Shown: positions 1 through 10,186 of the stretch, piece by piece
How the letters are laid out: each line of letters begins with the position of its first letter
Position numbering within the stretch: the first letter of the stretch is position 1
Source of the DNA: Multifurca ochricompacta
Taxonomy: Eukaryota > Basidiomycota > Agaricomycetes > Russulales > Russulaceae
NCBI GenBank assembly: GCA_022496185.1
Contig: WTXG01000230.1
Coordinates: 1-56,865, forward strand
DNA length: 56,865 nucleotides
Direction: 5' to 3'
Translations under genes and position numbers: made by a program
The notes under the pieces: generated by a model
Database searches by the model: none
Told to the model about the DNA's origin: nothing
The model's input: only the letters and a program-made list of their open reading frames with translations

Positions 1-58
1 AACTTGCTCATGGTGGGAAAGTGAAACTGGTATACAAAGTCTCCAGATTCCAGCTCTC

Positions 59-2050
59 TCATTCCAGCACTAATCCAAGTCCATTGACCATGGTCTCAAA
101 GGATGCTCTTGGCAGAGACTTTGTGAAGCCATCTGCCAGCATCTCACCATGGGGGTTCGCACTAAGTTAATTATGTGCGATTCAATGTACCCCCTAATGG
201 CATGGTATTGATAGGTATGTGCTTTGACCACTTCCTGTGACAGGGTTTAATGCTAGATCTACAGCACCCTTATTGTCACAGTGGAGTAGTATAGGGGAGG
301 ATACCTCATACCCTAGTTCCTCCATAAAAGTCCTATACCATGCTGCCTGATTTGCAGCCTCAGAGAGGCTCATATATTTGGCTTCAGTGGTGGACTGTGC
401 TACTGTTTTCTGCTTTCTGGAACACCAAGATATGGCACTGTTTGCTAGAAAAACATGTAGCCTGAGGTGGAGTGGCAGTCCTCTTGATCTCCCCATGAGG
501 AATCTGCAAAGCCATGAAGGCCACTCTCCCCATTCCCTCCAGAATACCACAACTTGTAGTCTTTGTACTATTAAGATACTTTAAGACATATTTGCAAGTC
601 ACATATGGTCTTGAGAGGGTTGGAAGCATATGACTAAGGCACGCCACAGCAAAACTGATGTCGGGTCTGCTTCCAATCTGCACCCATAGCAGTGACCCCA
701 TCAACTGTTGGTACTTCTTTATTTCAGAAGTAGATGCCTGCCATCAAACTTGACCAGATGAACATCAGTGCCAGAGGGAAGAGGAGTATATACTCGGTTG
801 GAATCCCTCATCCCAAACCTCTCAATAATAGATAAAACGTAGGCTGCTTGGTCAATCTCCAGTGTCTTGTTAGGACATCCCTGGTGATATTAACTCCAAG
901 GTACAACTGGATTTCTCCCAAGTCAGTCATCTCATATTGATTAGATAGAGATGACTTCAGCCACATTATCTTATCATTGGAGGATCCAAGTATAGTAATG
1001 TCATCTACATAGAGAATGACGTAGAGTGAATCATCCCCCTCTTTATGATGAAACACATATACTCCTGCATCAGAGTACATCTGAGTAAAGCCCAGTTCAT
1101 TAAGAACTGCATGGAATTGTAGATTCCATGCTCAGGATGCTTGTTTGAGGCCATATAATGCTTTCTGTAGCCTACAAACTTTGGACTCTTGACCAGCAAT
1201 GACGAAACCAACTGGTTGCTCCATATAAATTTCCTCATCCAGATCACCATGTAGGAATGCCAATTTGACATCCATTTGGTGGATTTCCCAATCCTCTAGC
1301 ATAGCTAGCACTAGTAATAATCTAAGAGATTCAAATCTGGCAACTGGGGAGAATGTTTCATCAAAGTCCACCCCTTCTATTTGGGTGAAACCTTTTGCCA
1401 TGAGCCTATCACGAAACTGTCCATCTGGTTTCAGCTTAAAAACCCATTTTGATTTGACAGCCTTCCTTCCTTTTGGAAGATCTTCAAGGCGCCACACATT
1501 AAGTTTATCTAAGGCATCAATTTCATATTTACATGCCTCACGCCATTCATTGGCATTATCAGACTGCATCACCTCCTGAAAAGTCAGGGGGTCTCTATAA
1601 GAGACTCCTGTGGCATTTAGCAACTCCATATGTCCAAGTCTGGAAGAACCTTGCATGAACTCAGCATTATCCTCATTATAAAATCAAGGATTCATGCGAC
1701 GTGAATGTTTGGGACAGGCAGTATCAAGATCTAAATCTTCCTGCACAGCCCTATCACATTGCTGAGATTGTGGACTTTCCCTAGTAAAAACTGGTTGGGG
1801 AAGTCTGCCAACATTCTTCTTAGATTGTCTTTTGGCATGGGTTCTCTGGGGAGTTCAGATGGTTCCAGAATTTGGGATGGAGGTGTCTGATAGATAGTGT
1901 CTTCATGTGTGTCAACTTCATTCTCAGGTGTGGTAGGCTCAGGATTTACTTGAGGAGGTTCCACTACCTCCTGTTCCTCAACCTTGGCTTCCTTATCTTC
2001 AGGGGCCTGAGGAACTGTGGCTATTGCTGGTTGAGGCTGGACAGGCCTCT
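59..2050 (-). pseudogene. Copia-1 pol, 3' part: RT and RNase H (decayed)
   Basis: Copia polymerase remnant. About 2050-1731 encodes the acidic linker between integrase and RT (rich in Glu and Pro). 1656-1132 holds the start of the copia RT domain (W-V-F-K-L-K-P-D-G-Q-F-R-x-R-L-M-A-K-G and later F-L-H-G-D-L-D-E-E-I-Y-M). 1080-808 has the catalytic Y-V-D-D. 704-194 covers the end of RT and the RNase H domain (TTEAKYMSL, HCDNKGA). The frame changes several times, for example near 235 where the Copia-2 copy reads on. The stop by homology is at 59-61, after a tail matching Copia-2's LADGFTKSLPRAS. The segment joins the upstream part at 10187 once Gypsy-1 is removed. Confidence 0.85.
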
Positions 2051-2629
2051 TGTTACGACCCTTGCCTAGCAACCCACTTTTCTTCACTCTCCCCAACGAT
2101 GACCCTGCCCTTCCCCCTACACTACATTTCTTGATTACATCTCCTTCCTGGGACCCATCACATGCCTTGCTCCCTTCCCCATGACCATCTTTGTCTCTGT
2201 TTATACTGCTTTGTCTATGATTGTTCTCTTATCTCCTTATCTTTATGATTGGACACTTACTTAATTCCCTATCAGAAGCTCGGCTTTACGCCCTCCGCTT
2301 TCGTATATTTGGGCCCACATGACTCTGTATTATCTTATCTTTAGATGCTCATTCGATTACATATATAAGTCCACTGTAACTACTCTGTAGACTTCAGACT
2401 CGACTTATTGAATACATCAGTGCTTGTCTTCTGGACATCCCCTTTGAATCCCTGACTTGTCTGTCTCAGTGCTTTGGGCACTTTCCCATTCAACATTGTC
2501 TCAGGGAACAGCCCCTCTGACTTTGACTCATCCCACCTATACTCCAAGAGACCTTATTGGTTTCTTATCTGATCACGAACGATACGCTGTCACACAGGTC
2601 ATGTGGAATGTCCCGCACCAGACATAACA
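2051..2629 (+). repeat. Gypsy-1 5' LTR
   Basis: Starts TGTTACGACC and ends ACATAACA. A TATA box (TATATAA, 2362-2368) lies about 30 nt before AGACTCGACTT (2396-2406), the predicted transcript start and self-primer. It differs from the 3' LTR mainly by C/T and G/A transitions. Confidence 0.9.
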
Positions 2630-2631
2630 TC

Positions 2632-2642
2632 AAGTCAAGTCT
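2632..2642 (+). promoter_or_regulatory. Gypsy-1 self-priming primer-binding site
   Basis: AAGTCAAGTCT, two bases after the LTR, is the exact reverse complement of AGACTTGACTT at 9953-9963 in the 3' LTR. It has one mismatch to the 5' LTR copy (2396-2406, AGACTCGACTT), at a CpG. In Tf1-type elements the first 11 nt of the mRNA fold back onto the PBS and prime reverse transcription. No tRNA 3' end is recognisable here. Confidence 0.75.
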
Positions 2643-2651
2643 CCTCCCATC

Positions 2652-3555
2652 GTGGCTTCATCCAGCCACAGTCAGACCTTGTTCAAAGAAGAACTCATCG
2701 ACTGCAGAGACGAGAATAATCTTTCACCACAGACACTTGGCTCTGCCGTCTGGAAAGATTTTGAATCCGAGTTTGGATACTACGTCTATCATGATGGAAG
2801 ATACCAACCGGTAGAATACGATGACGAAAAGAGAGTTTGGTATCGTATCCAATACTTGGAACGACGACACTCTTGGATCACTACGGGACCTGCCCCATTG
2901 GAATTTGGATTAGGACCGTGGAGGGAAAACCCCCCTGCCATTATCACTGACTCTGAAGAAGAGTATGTGGAACAAGAACAGAGTGACAATGCACTGCCAT
3001 TAGCTATTGCTACCTCAGTTGCACCAGAGTTTGCTACGATCAGAGCTCCTGCATTAGCAACTCCCCAGATATCTATACAATCCACCGATACTGCCCATCC
3101 TATCACCATGTCTACAATTGCTGTGCAACTCCCTGACCCCACCCCCAACCCTCCTCCTCCTCCCACTGTGACCGCCCAGAACATTCCACCTCCATCAGGA
3201 CAGCTCTCAGGAGTATTGCCCCAGACCTTCACAGGAGACTGCTCCCAGAGCAAAAAGTTCATGTTGGAGTTCACTATGTTCAAAAACTTCAACCATGACA
3301 TCCCACAAATTGTCAACCCCTTCCAACGTGCCAACCTCTTCCTTTCCCTTATCAGAGGTGACACAGTGGATGACTGGACAATGGAGCAGCTGGAATGGCT
3401 GAATGAACAAGTTGAGAATGGATGCCATACCACAAGCGAGGGCCTATGGGAAACTATTGCCCAAAGGTTCAAAGATGTGTTCACAGATGGGCAGGCAAAG
3501 CAGAAAGCAGTGAGAGAGTTAAAGTCGCTGAAGATGGAGAAAGGGGAGCTCGATG
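2652..3555 (+). pseudogene. Gypsy-1 gag, first part
   Basis: N-terminal part of Gag, the structural protein of the virus-like particle. The open frame starts directly after the LTR. A GTG in strong context (ATCGTGG) at 2652 lines up with the start of the other copies, but there is no early ATG. It encodes a conserved N-terminal region (residues about 1-110), a Pro-rich linker, then the retrotransposon gag core (KKFMLEFTMFKNFNHDIPQI, then LWETIAQRFKD). The frame is broken at 3555 by insertion of a lone LTR and resumes at 4221. What follows 3556 in the same frame is LTR sequence, not Gag. Confidence 0.8.
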
Positions 3556-4219
3556 TGTCACAGCCAGGTCTCTGCTGTGTCAGTCATCGTTTCAGGCTGC
3601 AGGTCCTCAAGATGTGGAGTGCATGCAAGATTCAAGGTTAGACTATCAAGACAAGTCAAGTCAAGGTGTCAAGGCGAACCACAAGGGCTGTGTTCAAGGT
3701 TCAAGGCCCACACAAAGTGAGAGGGGCACACATGCAAGAAGCAAGTTGAAGCAGTGGCAATAGGCCCTGCTGGAGGTTCTGGGGTGAAGGCTTCCTAAGT
3801 TGCAGCTTAGGAAGTTCAAGGGGATTCTGGTGAAGAACAGTAGACCTGTATTAGATACAAGAGAACAGACTTAATGTCTGTCTCTCTAATGTGTCTCCTT
3901 AAATACAAGTATTCTAGTGTCTTTGTAATTACAGTAAAGTGGAATATTCAGTATAGTAACTAGCCAAGTGAATCCCCATTGGAGATTGAGACAGGAAGAG
4001 GAAGTGGTGTTGCACCCACTCCAAAGGCAAATGAGTGTCAATCCAAGTCAGTCCAAAAAGTCTGGAAATCAGATAAAACAAAGATCATCAACTCCAGTCA
4101 CATGACTTGGAGTGAGAAGTTGAAACGTTGAAACAGAAGTCAAACGCGCGCAGGTCGAAAAACTGTCACAAAATGTCACATGCGCGTCACAACCCATTAC
4201 ATCAACAGAAAGCGTCACA
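3556..4219 (-). repeat. Lone LTR (family related to Gypsy-4) in Gypsy-1 gag
   Basis: 664-bp sequence TGTCACAG...GCGTCACA bounded by the TSD cgatg (3551-3555, 4220-4224). Its ends and several internal blocks (ttctggggt, cttag..aagttcaag, and the taagtctgttct region on the minus strand) resemble the Gypsy-4 LTRs in the same plus-strand orientation, so its transcript sense is taken as minus. No internal region is present, as expected after LTR-LTR recombination. Confidence 0.85.
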
Positions 4220-4220
4220 C

Positions 4221-4834
4221 GATGCCTATGTGGCTAAGTTCAGAAGCCTGGCAAATTGAGCAGGATATGACACCAATGAAGAAGCCACCCTTGACCTCTT
4301 CTCCCAGGGTCTACCAAACCCTCTTGTTAAAAACATCATCCAATTCCATCACCCGCAGGATTGGGATGCATGGGTTGATGCTGCACGAAGACAGCAGCAA
4401 GATTACGTAGACTTCCAAACACGTTTTGGAGTTGATACAAAGAAGGGAAAGACTCGAGACCAATGGAAGACGGCATTCGGGGTTAAGCCGACACATACTG
4501 CGCAGAGGGACCCAAATGCGATGGACACCTCTGCTGACAGAGTACAAGTGAGAGCCATACTCACAGAAGACGAATGACTAGCACTTATGAAAGAAGGGCA
4601 GTGTTTCCACTGTAAAGCTCAAGGGCACATGTCTCGAGAATGCCCAAAGAAGGGTGCGCAAGTTGCAGAAGCTACTACGACTACTGCGGCCCCATTCACA
4701 ATAACCCACCTGCCGTAGACAAACGAACCAAGGAGGAAAAGGCCCAGGATATATGGGCAAAGATGATGAAGGAAAGTGAGGAAGTACATGCCATCCTGGT
4801 GGAAAAGGCATTTGCGAAGAAGGATTTTTGTTAA
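4221..4834 (+). pseudogene. Gypsy-1 gag, C-terminal part with zinc knuckle
   Basis: Continues Gag after the lone LTR: DAYVAKFRSL, the FHHPQDWDAWVDAA-type region, and a CX2CX4HX4C zinc knuckle (CFHCKAQGHMSREC, encoded around 4606-4650). It ends KKDFC-stop (TAA 4832-4834). It carries at least one frame change near 4235-4300 and a TGA at 4575-4577 where the Gypsy-3 copy has Arg. The last codons contain AGGATTTTT (4821-4829), the probable frameshift site into pol. Confidence 0.8.
4821..4829 (+). promoter_or_regulatory. Probable -1 frameshift site, gag to pol (Gypsy-1)
   Basis: AGGATTTTT lies at the end of gag. The zero frame reads AAG GAT TTT TGT TAA; the -1 frame reads GGA TTT TTG TTA and continues into pol. 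The same motif is at the same place in Gypsy-2, -3 and -4. Confidence 0.6.
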
Positions 4835-7800
4835 GCTCTACCCCATTGGCCTGGGCACGAGCACTCCATGTCACCTCTGTGTATACTAGTCGATTCAAGT
4901 CATTAAAAATACCAGTACATTTCAAGACTACACAGGACAGCCGATCGAGACATCTTGGTGGACTCTGGAGCCACAGATAATTTCATCAGTCCGCGACTGA
5001 TCAGAACCCTAGGCTTAGGAATGCTGGCACTCCTGCAAGAGAAAAATATCTGGAATATTGATGGAACAGCCAACCGAGCGGGAAAGATCACACATTACAC
5101 TGACCTAAAAGTTCAAGTCGGAGAAGCAACAAAAATCATTTGCTTTCTGATCACCAACTTAGGGGATGAAGATCTCATTTTGGGATATCCATGGCTAGCT
5201 GCATTTGCCCCAAAGATCAATTGGGCTGATGCAACGATGGACAAAGACTCCTACCCAACTATCATCATGTCACTTGGGTATGACTATGCGATCAGACATT
5301 CAATAGTAAAAGTCATAGATGAAAACAAGGACCAAGGCTTTGGTTATGTCACTAAGGCATCGGAATTGGCCCAGAAAGCAATACAGGGACAAGCAGAAAA
5401 GACCTATAGTGACACAGTGCCATGCGCCTACCACCAACATTGGAAGGTTTTCTCTGAAGAGGAATCCCAATGTTTTCCCCCAGCGCGACCCTGGGATCAT
5501 GCCATCGACTTCCTACCTGACACACCGGCAGCAATAGATTGTAAAATCTACCCATTATCCCAGTCTGAACAAGTGGCACTTACGGAGTTCCTTGAGGAGC
5601 ATTTGGCGAAGGGGTACATTTGTCCATCCAAGTCACCATATGCCTCTCCCTTCTTCTTCATCAAAAAGAAGGATGGCAAGCTGCGACCGGTCCAAGACTA
5701 CTGACGAATCAACACCTATACTGTGAAAAATGCTTATCCCTTACCCCTTATTCCCGAGCTCATCAACACTATGAGAGACAAGTCCCTCTTCTCGAAAATG
5801 GATGTATGCTGGGGTTACAACAACATTAGAATTAAAGAAGGGGACCAATGCAAAGCGGCATTTAAAACGAACCAAGGACTATTTGAACTGAATGTCATGT
5901 TCTTTGGACTTACAAATTCACCAGCAACATTCCAAGCCATGATGAACCACATCTTTCGCGATCTCATTCTTACCAGCGAAGTAGTGGTCTACATGGATGA
6001 TATCTTGGTTGCAACCATCAACAACCTAGATTACCACCGAGAGCGAGTACACCAGGTATTAGACCTCTTGCACGAACATGACCTATACTTGAAACCAGCC
6101 AAGTGTTCCTTTGAACAATGAAGTGTTGAATATCTTGGGGTCATCCTGGAAGGAGGACAAGTGTGTATGGATCCCGTTAAAGTACAGGGAATCCACAAAT
6201 GGCCCATACCCACCTGTGTCAAAGACGTCCGCTTGTTCATTGGGTTTTGCAACTTCTATCGATGCTTCATCAAAGGATTTTTGGGTATTGCACGACCACT
6301 GAATGATCTCCTGAAAAAGGATGTACCATGGCATTGGGATACAGCACAACAGCAGGCGTTCGAGCAGATCAGGGATCTGGTTGGCTCAGAACCAGTACTC
6401 ATTCAGCCTGATCTGAGTCATCCCTTCGAATTAGAGGTGGACGCCTCCCACTTTGCAAATGGAGCAGTATTATATCAGAAGGATGCTACACAAGTACTTC
6501 ACCCAGTAGCATACTACTCAGAAACCTTCTCCCCAGCTGAACAAAATTACAACATCTGGGACAGAGAGCTCTTGGCCATAGTCAAAGCATTGCGGCACTG
6601 GTGACCCTATCTAGCAGGAACTCCTCATAAAACCATCATCCAAACGGACCATTCCAACCTATTGTATTGGAAGGAACCCACAAAATCAGTCGACGTGTGG
6701 CATGAGAAGTCCTGGAGTTAGAAGAATATAACTTCACCTTGAAACACATTGCCGGGAGCCAGAACACCAGAGCGGATGCGCTATCACATAGGCCAGATAT
6801 GCATACAGGCGAGGATGACAATAACAACGTCACTGTCCTCCCAGAGGAGGTATTCGCAAAGACCACCATGGTCAGTCTCCACGACATGGACCTATGGGCA
6901 CAGGTTTCCCAAAATATGAACCAAGAACTATGCCGTTCATGGGCTGACGCACACAACTTGAAAGAAATCAGCAGCCTTTGGTGGAAAGATGGAGATCGAC
7001 TCGTTGTCACTGGTGGCGACAACATTAAGAGGGGGGTGATCCATTTTCACCACAATCTCCCTTCTGCTGGCCACCCTGGCATTGCCAATACCTATGCCCT
7101 TGCCAAAAGAGACTATTGGTGGCCCAATATGAAAAAGGATGTCGAGAGTTATGTGCAGGGATGCACAGCATGTCAAGCAAACAAGATTAACACACACCCG
7201 AAAGTCCCACCAATACACCCCATCACACCCATCGCATCAACTCCCTTCCAGACCATCGCCATGGACTTTATTGTCAAGCTACCCAACTCACAAGGCTTCG
7301 ACACCATCCTCACGATCACCAACCATGATTGCTCCAAAGCAGCCCTATTCATCCCCTGTAATGAAACTATCACAGCCAAAGGAGTGGTGAAGCTATACCT
7401 GAACCATGTATACCGCCACTATGGACTTCCCAGGAAGATTATATCCGACTGAGACACCAGATTCACTTCAGCATTCACCAAAGCCCTATGCAAGATGTTA
7501 GACATCACACAAAACATCTCTACAGCTTACCATCCACAAACGGACAGACAGTCCAAACGAACAAACCAATGGTTAGAACAATACCTTCGGTTTTGGTGCA
7601 ACAGCAGACAAGATGACTGGGCAGAATGGCTGTCAACCGCAGAGTTTGCTCACAACTCATGGCCCAACAGAACAACAAAGGCCACCCCCTTCTCCCTTAT
7701 CATGGGCTGGACCCCATGCACCACATGGACAGATAAGCCTACTAATGTCCCTTCGGTGACCCAATGGATAAGCCAATGGGAAGAGCTGTGACAATCAGCC

Positions 7801-8303
7801 AATGACAATCTGGTAAAAGCGCAACAACACTTGGCAGCACAGCCAAGTACATTCACACCTTATCAGGCCAATGATTGGGTATGGCTCGAGGGAAGGAATA
7901 TTCACACATCACACCCCTCAGCCAAACTAGCCCCCGACATCACGGACCCTTCCAGATCACAAGGAAGCTGTCAGACGTATCCTATGAATTGCAGCTACCG
8001 CTAAAATGGAAGATCCACTCCATCTTCCATGCCAAGCTTCTGACCCCATATAAGGAAACCTCCATTCATGGGGAGAACTTCCCAAGGCCTCCACCTGACC
8101 TTATCGACGGAGAAGAGGAGTGGGAAGTAGAACACATTCTAGATTTGAAGCAACAAGGCCGAGGGCACAAGCTGTATTACCTCATTAAGTGGAAAGGATT
8201 CCCAGACTCTGACAGTTTGTGGGAACCAGCTGGGAATATCTTTGCCCCAGTCCTTATCTCGAAGTTTCACTTACAACACCCAGAAGCACCCAAGAATGCT
8301 TAA
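4830..8303 (+). pseudogene. Gypsy-1 pol (protease, RT, RNase H, integrase, chromodomain), decayed
   Basis: Chromovirus Pol in several open pieces. Protease VDSGATDNF is near 4960. RT runs about 5590-6120 with [16 protein letters not shown] and catalytic YMDD near 5990. RNase H ([21 protein letters not shown]) is at about 6430-6600. The HHCC zinc region (GHPGI...GCTACQ) is near 7070-7180 and the integrase core (MDFIVKLP...SD...) at 7260-7600. The GPF module and chromodomain (WEVEHIL...LYYLIKWKGFP) end at 8303. In-frame TGA stops at 5701, 6601, 7450 and 7789 replace Arg (CGA in relatives), and TGA at 6118 replaces Trp. Frameshifts occur near 4935, 6700 and 7880. The element cannot supply its own enzymes. 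Confidence 0.9.
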
Positions 8304-8376
8304 AAGGAAGCAACCCCAGACCCCAAATCCCCAGTACATGCTCTCTCAGCAACGTTCTAACACCATCCAGTCTATC

Positions 8377-9576
8377 ATGTCTTTTGTTGCTGCCAACACT
8401 GCTGTCAATGCCTTCACTTCCTCTGTTATAGCTGTCGAGAACTTCCCATCCACTCATCCCTCTACACGTCCCTCCTCCCCCATTGATTACGAAGCAGCCG
8501 AAGTGCAAGTCAAAAACCAATCCCCCAACCCCAATGACGACTTTGACCATTGTGAAGAGCCTCACCTGAACGACCTTTTGGGGATGGAGTTGGATGATGA
8601 AGTCCCGGAGTTCCCATTTTTCACCAACAATCCTAATTCCTCCATGTACTTCCCCCTCGAGATCACGGCAGCAGATGGGACGGTAGCCATCGCCAAGTAC
8701 ATCTTCTACACCAATGGAGGGATGGACGTGGCTGGTTGCATGAAGAAGAATGGTCCAGTTTACAGAGCCCCAGTCTATCTAGAAGAGAGGTACACAGGTC
8801 ACCTCCACCACACAATGAGTGACGAGCAGCTTGGACGTTTGGCTGCTGACGATTCCCGAGCCTTCACAATAGATGAAGTGCTCAATGACATGCATCTCCC
8901 GCATCTTAAAGCCGAGGTGATGAGACTGTGGAAGAATCTGATGCTACATGTGACGCTCAATAGGCAGTACAAGGAACACATGAAGATGATGACAAGGTTG
9001 ACGAGTGGGATGTTCCAGGTGGAACAGGAACTGGTGGAGATTAGGAAGAGATTGGAGAAAGGAGACGCATATCAGACTGTTGCCGAAAGGTACGCTGACA
9101 CATATGCACGACCCCTCCCCCCACGATCATTGGGAGCCGCTCCGACATTGTTGCCAAACCGATTCGAGATGCCACGCATGCACGAAAACCCTTGCAGAGA
9201 AACATGTTGGCGGTGCAACAGTAAGTACCACATTAGTTGGAACTGTCCCCTCAACCACAAGTGGTGCCGTCATTGCCGCAGCAACCTGCATTGGAGCCGG
9301 TTCTGCATCTTCCGTTGCGTCGGCGTCACTCCGACAATTATCAACCCCTCCGGGTGGTGTGGCAAGTGCCTTCGACATAACTCAGGACATCGCAAGCTAG
9401 ATTGCCCGATCCACGACCTCTGCTACTCATGTGGGCAGCGCAGCCCTTATGGGTTTCTCCATGCTCATAGATGTCCCCAGGATGAGGACAAGGAGAACTA
9501 CACCATGGACGATCGTAATGTAGCCGACAATTACTTGGACCTGGTACAGGATGATGATGGTGCGAGTTGTTTCTAG
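8377..9576 (+). CDS. Gypsy-1 ORF3: coiled-coil and tandem zinc-knuckle protein
   Basis: Unfamiliar protein of 399 residues encoded 73 nt downstream of the pol stop and just before the polypurine tract. The ATG at 8377 is chosen because the Gypsy-3 and Gypsy-2 copies start at the same residue (M-S-F/S...). Order: low-complexity Pro/Ser/Asp N-terminus (about 1-80), a conserved region with Y-F-P-L-E-I and P-V-Y-L-E-E-R-Y-T-G (about 90-145), a charged helical stretch likely to form a coiled coil (about 165-235), then Cys/His modules: CX2CX4HX4C twice (CWRCNSKYHISWNC; CRHCRSNLHWSRFC), then CX2CX6HX4C and a looser fourth. No membrane segment or signal peptide is convincing, so it is not an obvious envelope protein. 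It is fully open although gag and pol of the same copy are dead. The function is unknown; RNA binding is only inferred from the zinc knuckles. Confidence 0.85.
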   Translation: MSFVAANTAVNAFTSSVIAVENFPSTHPSTRPSSPIDYEAAEVQVKNQSPNPNDDFDHCEEPHLNDLLGMELDDEVPEFPFFTNNPNSSMYFPLEITAADGTVAIAKYIFYTNGGMDVAGCMKKNGPVYRAPVYLEERYTGHLHHTMSDEQLGRLAADDSRAFTIDEVLNDMHLPHLKAEVMRLWKNLMLHVTLNRQYKEHMKMMTRLTSGMFQVEQELVEIRKRLEKGDAYQTVAERYADTYARPLPPRSLGAAPTLLPNRFEMPRMHENPCRETCWRCNSKYHISWNCPLNHKWCRHCRSNLHWSRFCIFRCVGVTPTIINPSGWCGKCLRHNSGHRKLDCPIHDLCYSCGQRSPYGFLHAHRCPQDEDKENYTMDDRNVADNYLDLVQDDDGASCF

Positions 9577-9607
9577 CCGGGTCTGCTAGAACCAGAAGAG
9601 GGGGTGA
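9577..9607 (+). promoter_or_regulatory. Gypsy-1 polypurine tract
   Basis: AGAAGAGGGGGTGA abuts the 3' LTR and is the expected plus-strand primer. The preceding CTAGAACC block is shared with Gypsy-2 and -3 and resembles the LARD's tract. Confidence 0.8.
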
Positions 9608-10186
9608 TGTTATGACCCTTGCCTAGCAACCCACTTTTCTTCACTCTCCCCAATGATGACCCTGCCCTTCCCCCTACGCTACATTTCTTGATTACGTCTC
9701 CTTCCTGGGACCCATCACATGCCTTGCTCCCTTCCCCGTGACCATCTTTGTCTCTGTTTATACCACTTTGTCTATGATTGTTCTCTTATCTCCTTATCTT
9801 TACGATCAGACACTTACTTAATTCCCTATCAGAAGCTTGGCTTTACACCCTCCACTTTCGTATATTTGGGCCCACATGACTCCATATTATCTTATCTTTA
9901 GACGCTCATTTGATTACATATATAAGTCCGCTGTAACTACTCTGTAGACTTCAGACTTGACTTATTGAATACATCGGTGCTTGTCTTCTGGACATCCCCT
10001 TTGAATCCCTGACTTGTCTGTCTCAGTGCTTTGGGCACTTTCCCATTCAACATTGTCTCAGGGAACAGCCCCTCTGACTTTGACTTGTCCCACCTATACT
10101 CCAAGAGACCTTATTGGTTTCTTATCTGATCACGAATGATATGCTGTCACACAGGTTGTGTGGAACGTCCCGCACCAGACGTAACA
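9608..10186 (+). repeat. Gypsy-1 3' LTR
   Basis: TGTTATGACC...GACGTAACA, 579 bp like the 5' copy. It carries AGACTTGACTT (9953-9963), the exact complement of the element's primer site. Confidence 0.92.

Larger units (their letters stand above)
2051..10186 (+). mobile_element. Gypsy-1, Tf1/sushi-type chromovirus inserted in Copia-1
   Basis: Ty3/gypsy element with two 579-bp LTRs (2051-2629, 9608-10186; TGTTA...TAACA) flanked by the TSD cctct (2046-2050, 10187-10191). Order: LTR, self-primer site, gag (interrupted by a lone LTR at 3556-4219), pol, ORF3, polypurine tract AGAGGGGG, LTR. Gag and pol are broken by stops and frameshifts, whereas ORF3 is open throughout. The host site is the Copia-1 region between integrase and RT. 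Confidence 0.93.

Noticed and set aside
2601..2627. An in-frame ATG inside the LTR as the gag start (also at 23533).
   Set aside because: A TAA from the LTR end separates it from gag, and the Gypsy-3 LTR has GTG in its place, so it is not conserved.
8377..9576. ORF3 as an envelope gene because of its position after pol.
   Set aside because: No signal peptide, transmembrane helix or glycoprotein-like cysteine pattern; the Cys/His spacing is that of zinc knuckles.
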